NCBI RefSeq assembly: GCF_043641075.1
Contig: NZ_JBHZRC010000009.1
Location: 62,001 to 126,000 of the forward strand
From: Bacillus_BD oryzisoli_A
GTDB lineage: Bacteria > Bacillota > Bacilli > Bacillales > Cytobacillaceae
DNA length: 64,000 nucleotides
Direction of reading: 5' to 3'
Shown here one piece after another: positions 54,623-62,818 of this stretch (position 1 is its first letter; each line of letters begins with the position of its first letter). Both the position numbers and the translations under genes were made by a program. The notes beneath the pieces are model-generated. The model did no database searches. It was not told the DNA's origin and was given only the letters and a program-made list of their open reading frames with translations.

Positions 54623-54865
54623 TTATCCAATACGACTAGTACCAATCATCATAGCAACAGCAACGATAATCGCAATTGTAGCAATGGTTCCATATTTAAC
54701 TTTTGATGATTCATAAAGTTCTGCTATGATTGCCTTAAATTCATTCCACAATGGCATTAATTGAGGAAATTGTTCCAACAAAACACTACCGAGTATTACA
54801 ATAAGAAAAGTCATTAATACAACATATATCAATGTCTTAAACACTTTTTTAACTCCTTTCATCAC
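54623..54865 (-). CDS. Small two-helix membrane protein
   Basis: About 80 residues. Two hydrophobic helices (YVVLMTFLIVILGSVLL and TIATIAIIVAVAMMIGT). It begins inside the stop of the upstream gene (GTGATG), so the two are coupled. In the conjugation operon. Function unknown. Confidence 0.6.
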   Translation of the reverse strand: MMKGVKKVFKTLIYVVLMTFLIVILGSVLLEQFPQLMPLWNEFKAIIAELYESSKVKYGTIATIAIIVAVAMMIGTSRIG

Positions 54866-55317
54866 GCATTGATAGATAAGCTTCCAGTTTTTCCTCCGTT
54901 AATAATTGTAAATGGCTTTTTATAATCTTTAGGAGATGGCTCTTTTGCGATTTCTGCTTTACATACCACTTCTAAAACCATTCCACGGTCTTCATTCCTG
55001 GACATTCGCCATTCCAATCGTATAATTTTTCGAATAAAAATTTTCTGAGGCTTGTTATCTTCGGCCCTGATGAAATAACCTACCTCTCCAATGTATGGAA
55101 ATATATTTTTTCCTACAGGGACTTCATATTTAGCTATGATCAATCCATCATCTTGGATGTCCTCCCAATGAATTTGTTCCAAATGGATTATTTTTTCTCC
55201 CTCAATTTCTTTAGTCTCTTTTTCCACTTCACTTTTAAAAAATCTTTCGTTGTACTTTTGAAATTTTTCAAGCAAGGTCTGTTTTACTTTACGACTGAGA
55301 CCCATTCTTTTGGACAT
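54862..55317 (-). CDS. Hypothetical conjugation-operon protein
   Basis: 151 residues, soluble, basic start and mixed strands (LEQIHWEDIQDDGLIIAKYE; GEVGYFIRAEDNKPQKIFIR). No cysteines of note. Coupled to the next gene by a 4-base overlap. Family not recognised. Confidence 0.6.
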   Translation of the reverse strand: MSKRMGLSRKVKQTLLEKFQKYNERFFKSEVEKETKEIEGEKIIHLEQIHWEDIQDDGLIIAKYEVPVGKNIFPYIGEVGYFIRAEDNKPQKIFIRKIIRLEWRMSRNEDRGMVLEVVCKAEIAKEPSPKDYKKPFTIINGGKTGSLSINA

Positions 55318-55418
55318 ATCTCTTCACACTCCATCTATCCAAATATGAATAATATGTGATTCTATTAATCGTATTCCAGATTACTCTCTTTCAAATCATC
55401 CTTTTCTTCCTCTTGCAT

Positions 55419-55658
55419 TTAAGAATCTTCCTCAGCTTTCCCTAATATCTGCATGCTTTTAAGTAGCTCCAAGATTTCTTCCAATTTTTCATTAGTCTTT
55501 TTAATACTTTGCGTTTCATTTTGACGAGTATGGATGCCATCAATAATTAAATCTTTGATAATATGTGATTGATCAGCTACTGGATATTTTTTAAGATATT
55601 CTTTTATAAGAGTATCTTGTTTATTAAGTCGAATAGAGTAAACATCTTTTATATACAT
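55419..55658 (-). CDS. Ribbon-helix-helix protein
   Basis: 79 residues from the ATG at 55658 (AAAGGTTGG upstream). It starts MYIKDVYSIRLNKQDTLI, an RHH strand-helix-helix start, and ends in a charged coiled coil (NEKLEEILELLKSM). As the first gene of the conjugation operon it may regulate it or bind a nearby DNA site. No proof. Confidence 0.65.
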   Translation of the reverse strand: MYIKDVYSIRLNKQDTLIKEYLKKYPVADQSHIIKDLIIDGIHTRQNETQSIKKTNEKLEEILELLKSMQILGKAEEDS

Positions 55659-56704
55659 AATCACCAACCTTTATCAGAAATCTTCTCTACTTTGTTTTCA
55701 CTTTCATTAAATTTAAAAGGATAGATCTAATCTCTTCGAATTGTTGATATTATGCATATGAATCTTTTTCTCTTAAAACAATTTACAAATAAATGTACAA
55801 AAAAATAGAAAGCCAAAAATGACACCCTTATTTCCTCTCTAATCTCTCACTTTAAAAGTTTGAAAATAGATATAGAAATGGTCATTCTGACTTTCTATTG
55901 GATTTCTATAAATAAACAAGCCAAATAATGATAATAAACATATTAGACCTGAATTACATTAAATAAACGCACTGATATTATAAAGGTCAAATCTGTTTAG
56001 GCCTCTTTATTACTATACGATCTCTAATTTCTAATTAATATATTCTTCACTCTCTTGTCCTAAGTTTTATCTTAAAAAAAGGTTTTAATCAAATTCACAA
56101 AAAAGTTTATCTCTTAGCATTAATATTATATATAAACCCAAGAGCATGGTAGATCTTAAAGCTACCATATATGCACTACTATTTTTCATTAAAATGTATA
56201 CAATATTATTTTATATAATACTATACGACATTCTATTGAAAATATCAATAATTTTTGAAATTTTATAAAACATCGGTATAAAGCCTTTTTTAGACGATTT
56301 ATATATATAAAAATACAAAAGGTAAGGTCATAAAATGAGTTAAAAAATTGTTATTGGTTGTAAACATTGTGAAGAAAACCTTACCAAAAAAATATGGCGG
56401 CAATACAACACAACAAAGAACTTCTACACCAGTTCCCCATTTACACTGCTTACAAGACGAAAATGCACAGATTTTCCGAGCAACAAAAATGGAGAATTAA
56501 AAGAAAAACATAAATGATAACGCTTTTCCTGGGAACAGTACCGCTCTCAATGACTTTGCTCTTCCTATATTTCCATGTAAAAATATTCCTATAAGCTATA
56601 GAAAGTAGGCTATTCAAATGAAAGCATTCCGTAACTTTTTTACAAAACTAATGGAGGATCGAAAATCTTTAATCAATTTTGGGATTCTTGTTTCTAAAAA
56701 GAAA
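55659..56704. other. 1 kb intergenic region
   Basis: Very AT-rich around 56000-56330. Short broken frames only, including a 29-codon frame MKAFRNFFTKLMEDRKSLIN near 56618-56707. It must contain the conjugation operon promoter on the minus strand. Confidence 0.5.
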
Positions 56705-56955
56705 TGAAAACCTACGTACCATTGCGTAGTGTTGACTTCTGCTCACTTCAAGGCATCAACCCTCTCAACTTTACAAGGGATTTCGGAGCTCATTCCCTTC
56801 AACCATTAGCTAACTGTCTACACTTAAAGATAGCAGTTACTTGCTCCCCTCCAAGACTCGCTACGAGTGAATGACTAATTCTTTCTCGAGGTAATCCCAC
56901 CCGTTATATGTTACGACCTTGCTCAGCCCTATAAACCGTCCCCCCTTCTAAAAAA
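56705..56955. ncRNA. Orphan GC-rich structured segment upstream of norZ
   Basis: About 250 bases richer in G and C than the surroundings, with many short helices: CTACG (56712-56716) with CGTAG (56725-56729), AACTG with CAGTT, ACTCG (56856-56860) with CGAGT (56864-56868), and others. No protein frame. It could be the remnant of a mobile-element RNA or a leader of the NO reductase gene. Orientation unknown. Confidence 0.4.
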
Positions 56956-56977
56956 ACCAGCTTCTGTGTACATAATT

Positions 56978-57007
56978 TAGACAGCTTTGGTAAACATAGG
57001 TAATAAT
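56978..57007 (+). promoter_or_regulatory. Possible promoter of the NO reductase gene
   Basis: TAGACA (56978-56983) and AATAAT (57002-57007), spacer 18, located 41 bases before the ATG. No FNR- or NsrR-like box was recognised. Confidence 0.4.
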
Positions 57008-57047
57008 GCCTAACTTACAAAAACATGTATGAAATGAGGTGGAGTGA

Positions 57048-59330
57048 ATGAATTATCGCCGTTTATGGATTACGTTAAGTTTAGTTATCATTATTTCGTT
57101 TGCTATTTTAGGATATTACGGCGGTCGTATTTATCAAGTTATGCCTCCTATTCCTGAACTGGTCGTTACAGAGGATGGAACTATCCTCTTTACAGGTCAG
57201 GATATAAAGGACGGTCAAAATGTCTGGCAGTCTATTGGAGGTCAAGAGGTTGGAAGTATATGGGGCCATGGAGCATACGTGGCACCTGACTGGAATGCAG
57301 ATTGGCTCCATCGGGAATCATTGTATATTTTGAATAAATGGGGTAATGCAGAGTTTGGAAATGACTTTGAAGACCTTAACGTAGAACAGCAGGCACAACT
57401 CAAAGCACGTTTAAAACAAGAAATTCGAACAAATACATTTGATAAAAAAACAAAAACCCTTGTCATTTCAAATGACCGTGCTGAGGCCTTTCAACATTTG
57501 AATAATTATTATACCGGGTTATTTATGGATAACCCAAAATTTTCAGAGCTTCGAGATCATTATGCCATCCCGAAAAATACGGTTAAGGATTCTGAACGGA
57601 TGAGCGCTATGAATACCTTTTTCTTTTGGAGTACATGGGCAACAGCAACAAACCGTCCAGGTAGCGATATAACCTATACCAATAACTGGCCGAATGAAGA
57701 CTTAATTGACAATAAACCAACCGGAGAAATGGTGGTTTGGTCCGTTGTCAGCTTTGTGATGCTTCTGTCAGGTGTCGGTGCTTTAGCTTGGTATTTTGCT
57801 GCTCAGCGGCATAAAGAGCCGCATATTGAGGAAGTGTATCCGGAAAAAGATCCATTACTGGCTCTTTCACCTACGCCTTCTATGAAAGCTACGCTAAAAT
57901 ATTTCTGGGTTGTCGCCGCTTTATTTGTCGTCCAAATAGCACTTGGCGTCCTTTCTGCCCATTATGCAGTGGAAGGCTCTGGTTTATATGGTATTCCGAT
58001 TCAAGAATGGATTCCTTATTCAGTGGTTCGAACATGGCACACACAATTAGGTATTTTATGGATTGCAACCGCTTGGCTGGCAACCGGTTTGTTTATGGCT
58101 CCTGCGGTTTCTGGACACGAACCAAAGTATCAACGTGCTTTAGTGAACTTCCTATTTGTTTGTCTTTTAATTATTGTAGTTGGCTCCATGGCAGGACAAT
58201 GGATGGGTGTGTTTCAAAAATTCGATTATGCAACAAACTTTTGGTTCGGACATCAAGGCTATGAATATGTTGATTTAGGTCGTTTCTGGCAGATTTTCTT
58301 AACAGTCGGTTTGTTCCTTTGGTTATACTTAATGGGACGAGCTCTATTACCTGCTTTTAAAAAGTCTAAAAAGGATCGTCACCTCTTAATTATGTTTATC
58401 ATTGCAACAACAGCCATACCATTATTCTATATTCCTGGTTTATTGTGGGGGCAACAAACTCATTTATCAATGGCTGAATATTGGCGCTGGTGGGTTGTGC
58501 ACCTATGGGTAGAAGGATTTTTTGAAGTATTTGCTACAGTTGTTATGGCCTTTCTTTTTACCAGAATGGGACTTTTACGTACATCTACCGCAACGGCTTC
58601 CGTATTATTTTCAACTATCATTTTCTTATTTGGAGGTATTATTGGAACGTTCCATCACTTATACTTCAGCGGGACACCAATGGGAGTTATGGCATTTGGA
58701 GCTGTGTTTAGCGCGTTAGAAGTTGTGCCGCTTGTCTTAATTGGATTTGAAGCGTATGAAAATCTTACTCATAGCCGGGTTAAGCCCTGGGTCAAATCCT
58801 ATAAGTGGCCTATATATTGTTTCGTAGCAGTTGCATTTTGGAATTTAGTGGGAGCCGGGCTCTTCGGGTTTTTTATCAACCCTCCCATTGCACTTTACTA
58901 TATGCAAGGACTCAATACTACACCTGTACATGGACATACTGCCCTTTTTGGTGTTTATGGAGTACTCGGAATCGGACTTATGCTGTTCTGTTTAAAAGGT
59001 TTGACCGGCCAAAAAGTTTGGAAAACCAAAATACTCAGCTTTGCTTTTTGGTGTATTAATATCGGACTTGCTTTAATGATATTATTAAGTCTCCTTCCAG
59101 TTGGACTCCTACAAACATGGGCAAGCGTTGAGCATGGTATGTGGTATGCTCGGTCTGCTGAATTTCTGCAGCAGGATACAGTTCAAACCTTTATATGGCT
59201 TAGAATGATAGGAGATACAATTTTCGGAATCGGTGCTCTGGCACTTGGCTGGTTTATGTTAGGATTAAAAACAGGCTGGTCCATTAAGGATGAAGCAAAT
59301 GAGATAAATCAAACAATCGAAAAAAATTAA
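57048..59330 (+). CDS. norZ: Quinol-dependent nitric oxide reductase (qNOR)
   Basis: 760 residues, ATGAGGTGGAGTGA before the ATG. The first 230 residues are the qNOR extension with one helix and a cytochrome-c-like periplasmic domain (GGQEVGSIWGHGAYVAPDW) without haem-binding CxxCH, as in qNOR. The rest is a NorB-like oxidase core with 12 or more helices and haem/non-haem iron histidines (WHTQLGILW, HLWVEGFFEVF, FHHLYFSG). It reduces NO to N2O with menaquinol electrons at the cell membrane, giving NO detoxification or denitrification. Monocistronic, with its own terminator. Rarely expected on a conjugative plasmid; presumably cargo. Confidence 0.95.
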   Translation: MNYRRLWITLSLVIIISFAILGYYGGRIYQVMPPIPELVVTEDGTILFTGQDIKDGQNVWQSIGGQEVGSIWGHGAYVAPDWNADWLHRESLYILNKWGNAEFGNDFEDLNVEQQAQLKARLKQEIRTNTFDKKTKTLVISNDRAEAFQHLNNYYTGLFMDNPKFSELRDHYAIPKNTVKDSERMSAMNTFFFWSTWATATNRPGSDITYTNNWPNEDLIDNKPTGEMVVWSVVSFVMLLSGVGALAWYFAAQRHKEPHIEEVYPEKDPLLALSPTPSMKATLKYFWVVAALFVVQIALGVLSAHYAVEGSGLYGIPIQEWIPYSVVRTWHTQLGILWIATAWLATGLFMAPAVSGHEPKYQRALVNFLFVCLLIIVVGSMAGQWMGVFQKFDYATNFWFGHQGYEYVDLGRFWQIFLTVGLFLWLYLMGRALLPAFKKSKKDRHLLIMFIIATTAIPLFYIPGLLWGQQTHLSMAEYWRWWVVHLWVEGFFEVFATVVMAFLFTRMGLLRTSTATASVLFSTIIFLFGGIIGTFHHLYFSGTPMGVMAFGAVFSALEVVPLVLIGFEAYENLTHSRVKPWVKSYKWPIYCFVAVAFWNLVGAGLFGFFINPPIALYYMQGLNTTPVHGHTALFGVYGVLGIGLMLFCLKGLTGQKVWKTKILSFAFWCINIGLALMILLSLLPVGLLQTWASVEHGMWYARSAEFLQQDTVQTFIWLRMIGDTIFGIGALALGWFMLGLKTGWSIKDEANEINQTIEKN

Positions 59331-59340
59331 CATTTCATTA

Positions 59341-59376
59341 AAACGAACAATCATAAAAGTGATTGTTCGTTTTTTA
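59341..59376 (+). terminator. Intrinsic terminator of norZ
   Basis: AAACGAACAATCA (59341-59353) pairs perfectly with TGATTGTTCGTTT (59360-59372), then TTTA. Confidence 0.9.
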
Positions 59377-59854
59377 TGGACTACATATAAACATAAAACC
59401 CTATTTTATAGCAGCCCCCATCCTTTCCATTGTAGAATCAGCTCTTGATATCGCTGATACTTTAACAGATATTTACAGCTTAACTCTTTTCCTGACTTAT
59501 TTAATCCTTCTATTCCTCAAATTGCATAAATATTAAAAAAATTCGCTGATAGTTCTTGTAATTTTTTTCTATCCTCAAAATCAATATATCCTTAACTCAT
59601 TAAGTATACGGTGAATATCCTCCAGAAACTCCAAATCCTAACGCTCGCCCGTCTTATTAATCAGTGTGTAATTAACACAATGAACTAACTACACATATTC
59701 TTAAAACAACTAAACGAACACCTCTTATGTTTTTATAAATCTAAATAATCCATCCTCCCATATAACTAAATAAAAAGATACAAAACATCAGAATAAGACA
59801 GAACACAACCTAAGGAGAATATAGATATGTATTGGCAGACTGGCTTATTAATTT
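59377..59854. other. Intergenic region
   Basis: About 0.48 kb downstream of norZ and of rep on opposite strands. No gene or clear element. Confidence 0.5.
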
Positions 59855-61399
59855 TCAACTAGTCATTCGATATGGTGGGGACGCTCCAGCCCGGTACAAT
59901 AAATCTACTTCATGAAGTAGTAATTCCGCTTCTAAGAATGGAATCTCTAGTGTACGAAAAGATTCATTTAGCTCTGGTAACAGCTCGTCAAATGTTAATT
60001 GTGCTTGTTTAATCTGGTTCTTACGTAAAAGTAGCAACCTTTTAAATAGCATGGATCGACTAGCAACTTTCGTCACGGCTGCTCTCCCTCGACCAACAGT
60101 TCGTTTTATTATTTTATTGGAACGTTTTAAAACCTCTTTAAGCGTTGATACAGCCATTCCGAACTTTTCAGCAAGCATACTTAGAGAACCCTCTAAATAG
60201 GAATTTTCTTGGTTTGTATGCGCTGACAAATAGACAAGGATATCTTCTTCTCGTTCCTCATAATGAGAGCGTATTCTTTCTGTACGTGGTTTTTTAAATT
60301 TATACCAACCTTCTCTTCCTGAAAATTGAGCTTGTCCATCAGTCCAAATTTCTAATAATCCTTCAACATAAGAACGCTTTACTCCCTTATATTTACCGGA
60401 ATAAGCACTTTTCAATGTTCTCTCAAACTCACTTTTACACAACGGATTAGCTAAATTACTATTGAATTGATCTAACTCATCATAAGCTTCTTCAATAGAG
60501 CGTCCACTTGCATAATTAGCAAGAGCCAATGTCATTAACGCATTATTTCGACTAGCACTATGATGACCTCTATCAATGTCTGTAGCACAAATAAGCGCAC
60601 GATACCAATTTGATGACGTATGTTCGATCACTGCACTATCCTTATTGTAAACAACACGTAGAAAGGTTCTATTTTCTTGTTCTTCATAGTTCTTAGACCA
60701 AGACAGAAGCTCCCTAGTATTAGCCGGTTCATCATAAAAATCTAAAACATTATCCTCTCTTGGAATCCGGTAAAACCCGAATGGTGCACAATTTGTATCT
60801 ACTGGGAGATATGTAGATAGCGCTTTACGAACGTTATCAGATAAACGTTCTGCAACTCTTAGAGACTTATAATCTTGATTTTTATGTATATAAAAAGGTA
60901 TATCCAGGACAAAGAAAAACTGAAATCCTCTAGGAGTTTCCAACAATAAATTTGGACGAGGCAATCCCAATTCTTCGCAACCCAAATAAAGGCCATAAAG
61001 GTCGATTTCTTTTGTGTCAATATCAAATCCAATCACGTTAATCTGCTTTAAATTATCGCGCGTATGTCCTTTTATGATTCTTTTTTGAAAGTTATAGTAT
61101 GTACCACCTCGAAAAGTATTTGGAGTCCAATGGGATAAAGATTGTCTCTTGTCATGAAGCGTTTCATAGGAGGTAACTACATACCCCTTCCCTTCAACAA
61201 GATCATCCTTAGAAGGTGTAACAAATACCACGCCCTTGCGGTATTGATTCTGTTTTTCTTTTGCTTCATATGCTATGAATCTTTCATGTGAGATACGAGA
61301 TCCCTTTTTCTTGTATAAAAGTAAACTATTATGTGTCATAAACTGCATTATTTCAACTGCCGATACGACATTACGTGTTACATTTTGAACAACTGTCAT
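59855..61399 (-). CDS. Primase-like plasmid replication protein
   Basis: 514 residues, AGAAGGTGAAC upstream. Residues about 100-190 look like an archaeo-eukaryotic primase-like fold (NVIGFDIDTKEID, with the metal motif D-x-D; LLLETPRGFQFFFVLD). Residues about 265-345 match the PriCT-1 domain (ASRNNALMTLALANYASGRS ... NPLCKSEFERTLKSAY). A C-terminal HTH-like region follows (SLSMLAEKFGMAVSTLKEVL). Such proteins initiate theta replication of Bacillus megaterium-type plasmids. An iteron array lies upstream, and a terminator hairpin sits between the array and the start. Confidence 0.85.
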   Translation of the reverse strand: MTVVQNVTRNVVSAVEIMQFMTHNSLLLYKKKGSRISHERFIAYEAKEKQNQYRKGVVFVTPSKDDLVEGKGYVVTSYETLHDKRQSLSHWTPNTFRGGTYYNFQKRIIKGHTRDNLKQINVIGFDIDTKEIDLYGLYLGCEELGLPRPNLLLETPRGFQFFFVLDIPFYIHKNQDYKSLRVAERLSDNVRKALSTYLPVDTNCAPFGFYRIPREDNVLDFYDEPANTRELLSWSKNYEEQENRTFLRVVYNKDSAVIEHTSSNWYRALICATDIDRGHHSASRNNALMTLALANYASGRSIEEAYDELDQFNSNLANPLCKSEFERTLKSAYSGKYKGVKRSYVEGLLEIWTDGQAQFSGREGWYKFKKPRTERIRSHYEEREEDILVYLSAHTNQENSYLEGSLSMLAEKFGMAVSTLKEVLKRSNKIIKRTVGRGRAAVTKVASRSMLFKRLLLLRKNQIKQAQLTFDELLPELNESFRTLEIPFLEAELLLHEVDLLYRAGASPPYRMTS

Positions 61400-61499
61400 T
61401 ATCTAGTTCACCTTCTTTCGTAATAAAACTTCCTTTTTCGACCAATATTCATTAAAGGAAATTATATCGAACTCGATTTTTGCAAATTGATGCTCTTTA

Positions 61500-62545
61500 A
61501 GAGAAAATGCACCAAAAAAAAAAGACCCTTGAGGGCAAGTGCCTCAAGGGTTTGAAAGAAATTATAAAATTTTTTTATTGCACGGTTTAGACGGGAAAAT
61601 GCACCAAAAAACATAAAAATGCACCAATTTTTCCGTGCTTGTTGATTTTAACCAAACACTCAAAAAGGTTGATTTCACTACACCTCTACGTATTATTTCT
61701 ACTTTTTTTGAAACACGGTTTGGACGAGATGATTCGGGTAAACGGTGCATTTTTAACAAACTGTTTGGACGAAATGGTATAAAAATATGGTGCATTTTTA
61801 ACGTTTATTTATTAACCCCCCTTTAAAATGTCGATATACCGGGATTATTCTGACATACGGTTCGGACGAGATTATTATCATAGTCATTTTAAATGATAAC
61901 AGTAATGGTGCATTTCAGAGGAATTTGGTGCACGGTTTGGACGAATTGATTCAAATTTGGTGCATTTTTATATGAATTATTTTAAATATCATATCAAGCC
62001 GTTGATATTCTACGTTTTATTCTGTTACATGATTATATTTACAGCAATCACCTAACATTTTATTCTATGCATACTGGTCGTAAAGTTGGATAGTGGTGCA
62101 TTTCTAAGAAATTTGGTACACAAGTTGGACGAAAATGTGCAGATTTGGTGCATTTTTTATATTAATTATTTTAAATTCATATCAAAACGTTGATATTTCA
62201 CGTTTTGATTCTGTCACATGATTATATTTACATCGATCACTTAACATTTCTTTTTCCATACACACTGGGAATAAAGTTGGATAGTGGTGCATTTCTAAGA
62301 AATTTGGTACACAAGTTGGACGAAAATGTGCAGATTTGGTGCACTTTTTATATTAATTATTTTAAATTCATATCAAAACGTTGATATTTCACGTTTGATT
62401 CTGTCCAAGATTATATTTACAGCCATTTCGAGCGACTAACATTTCCTTTTCCCTATACATAATGGGAATAAAATTGTATAGTGGTGCATTTTAGAGGATT
62501 TGGTATACGAGCAGGACGAAACTGTGTAAATTTGTGGTGCATTTT
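61500..62545. repeat. Iteron-rich replication origin region
   Basis: Direct and inverted copies of GGTGCATTTT alternate with GGTTTGGACGA-like boxes. GGTGCA(T/C)TT occurs near 61746, 61788, 61907, 61969, 62094, 62147, 62285, 62337, 62482 and 62536, with reverse copies (AAAATGCACC) near 61505, 61596 and 61617. GGACGA boxes lie near 61722, 61764, 61859, 61930, 62121, 62312 and 62510. Between 61966 and 62545 the pattern becomes three larger tandem units of about 191 and 197 bases. It is adjacent to the replication gene and should be the origin. Confidence 0.88.
61512..61551 (-). terminator. Intrinsic terminator upstream of rep
   Basis: ACCCTTGAGG (61525-61534) pairs with CCTCAAGGGT (61542-61551), followed on the minus strand by an 11-base U run. 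It lies between the iterons and the rep start (61399), so it can act as attenuator of rep or stop transcription from the origin. Confidence 0.85.
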
Positions 62546-62612
62546 CATTCTTAATAGATTACTATAAACTTATATAAGTTTATGTGCGTACTTTTTCTAG
62601 AGGAGTGATATA

Positions 62613-62783
62613 ATGAGTGATTTAAAAACTAGAACAAGAATAGGAAATACATTAGATTCCAAATTACTAGAAAAGTTAAAAGAGCTTTCTACTATTACTC
62701 GTATACCTATGTCTCGCTTATTAGATGAAGCAGTAGAAGATTTAATTCAAAAACATAATACTATTACCCCTTCTAGCCATTAA
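62613..62783 (+). CDS. Small ribbon-helix-helix protein
   Basis: 56 residues, GAGGAG upstream. RTRIGNTLDSKLLEKLKELS, then MSRLLDEAVEDLIQKH, is the CopG/Arc ribbon-helix-helix pattern. Located just after the iterons, it could be a copy-number or partition regulator or the repressor of the following gene. Too short for other functions. Confidence 0.8.
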   Translation: MSDLKTRTRIGNTLDSKLLEKLKELSTITRIPMSRLLDEAVEDLIQKHNTITPSSH

Positions 62784-62817
62784 GAAGAGCATAGTCAATA
62801 GTTAGAGGAGGGCTCTT
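62784..62817 (+). promoter_or_regulatory. Hairpin enclosing the next ribosome site
   Basis: AAGAGC (62785-62790) can pair with GCTCTT (62812-62817); AGGAGGG at 62806-62812 is partly in the stem and the TTG start is just outside. It may be both a weak terminator and a translation switch. Confidence 0.45.
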
Positions 62818-62818
62818 T

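Noticed and set aside
61500..62545. CRISPR array in the repeat-rich region
   Set aside because: The repeats are unequal and closely spaced with no uniform spacers and no cas genes; they are origin iterons.
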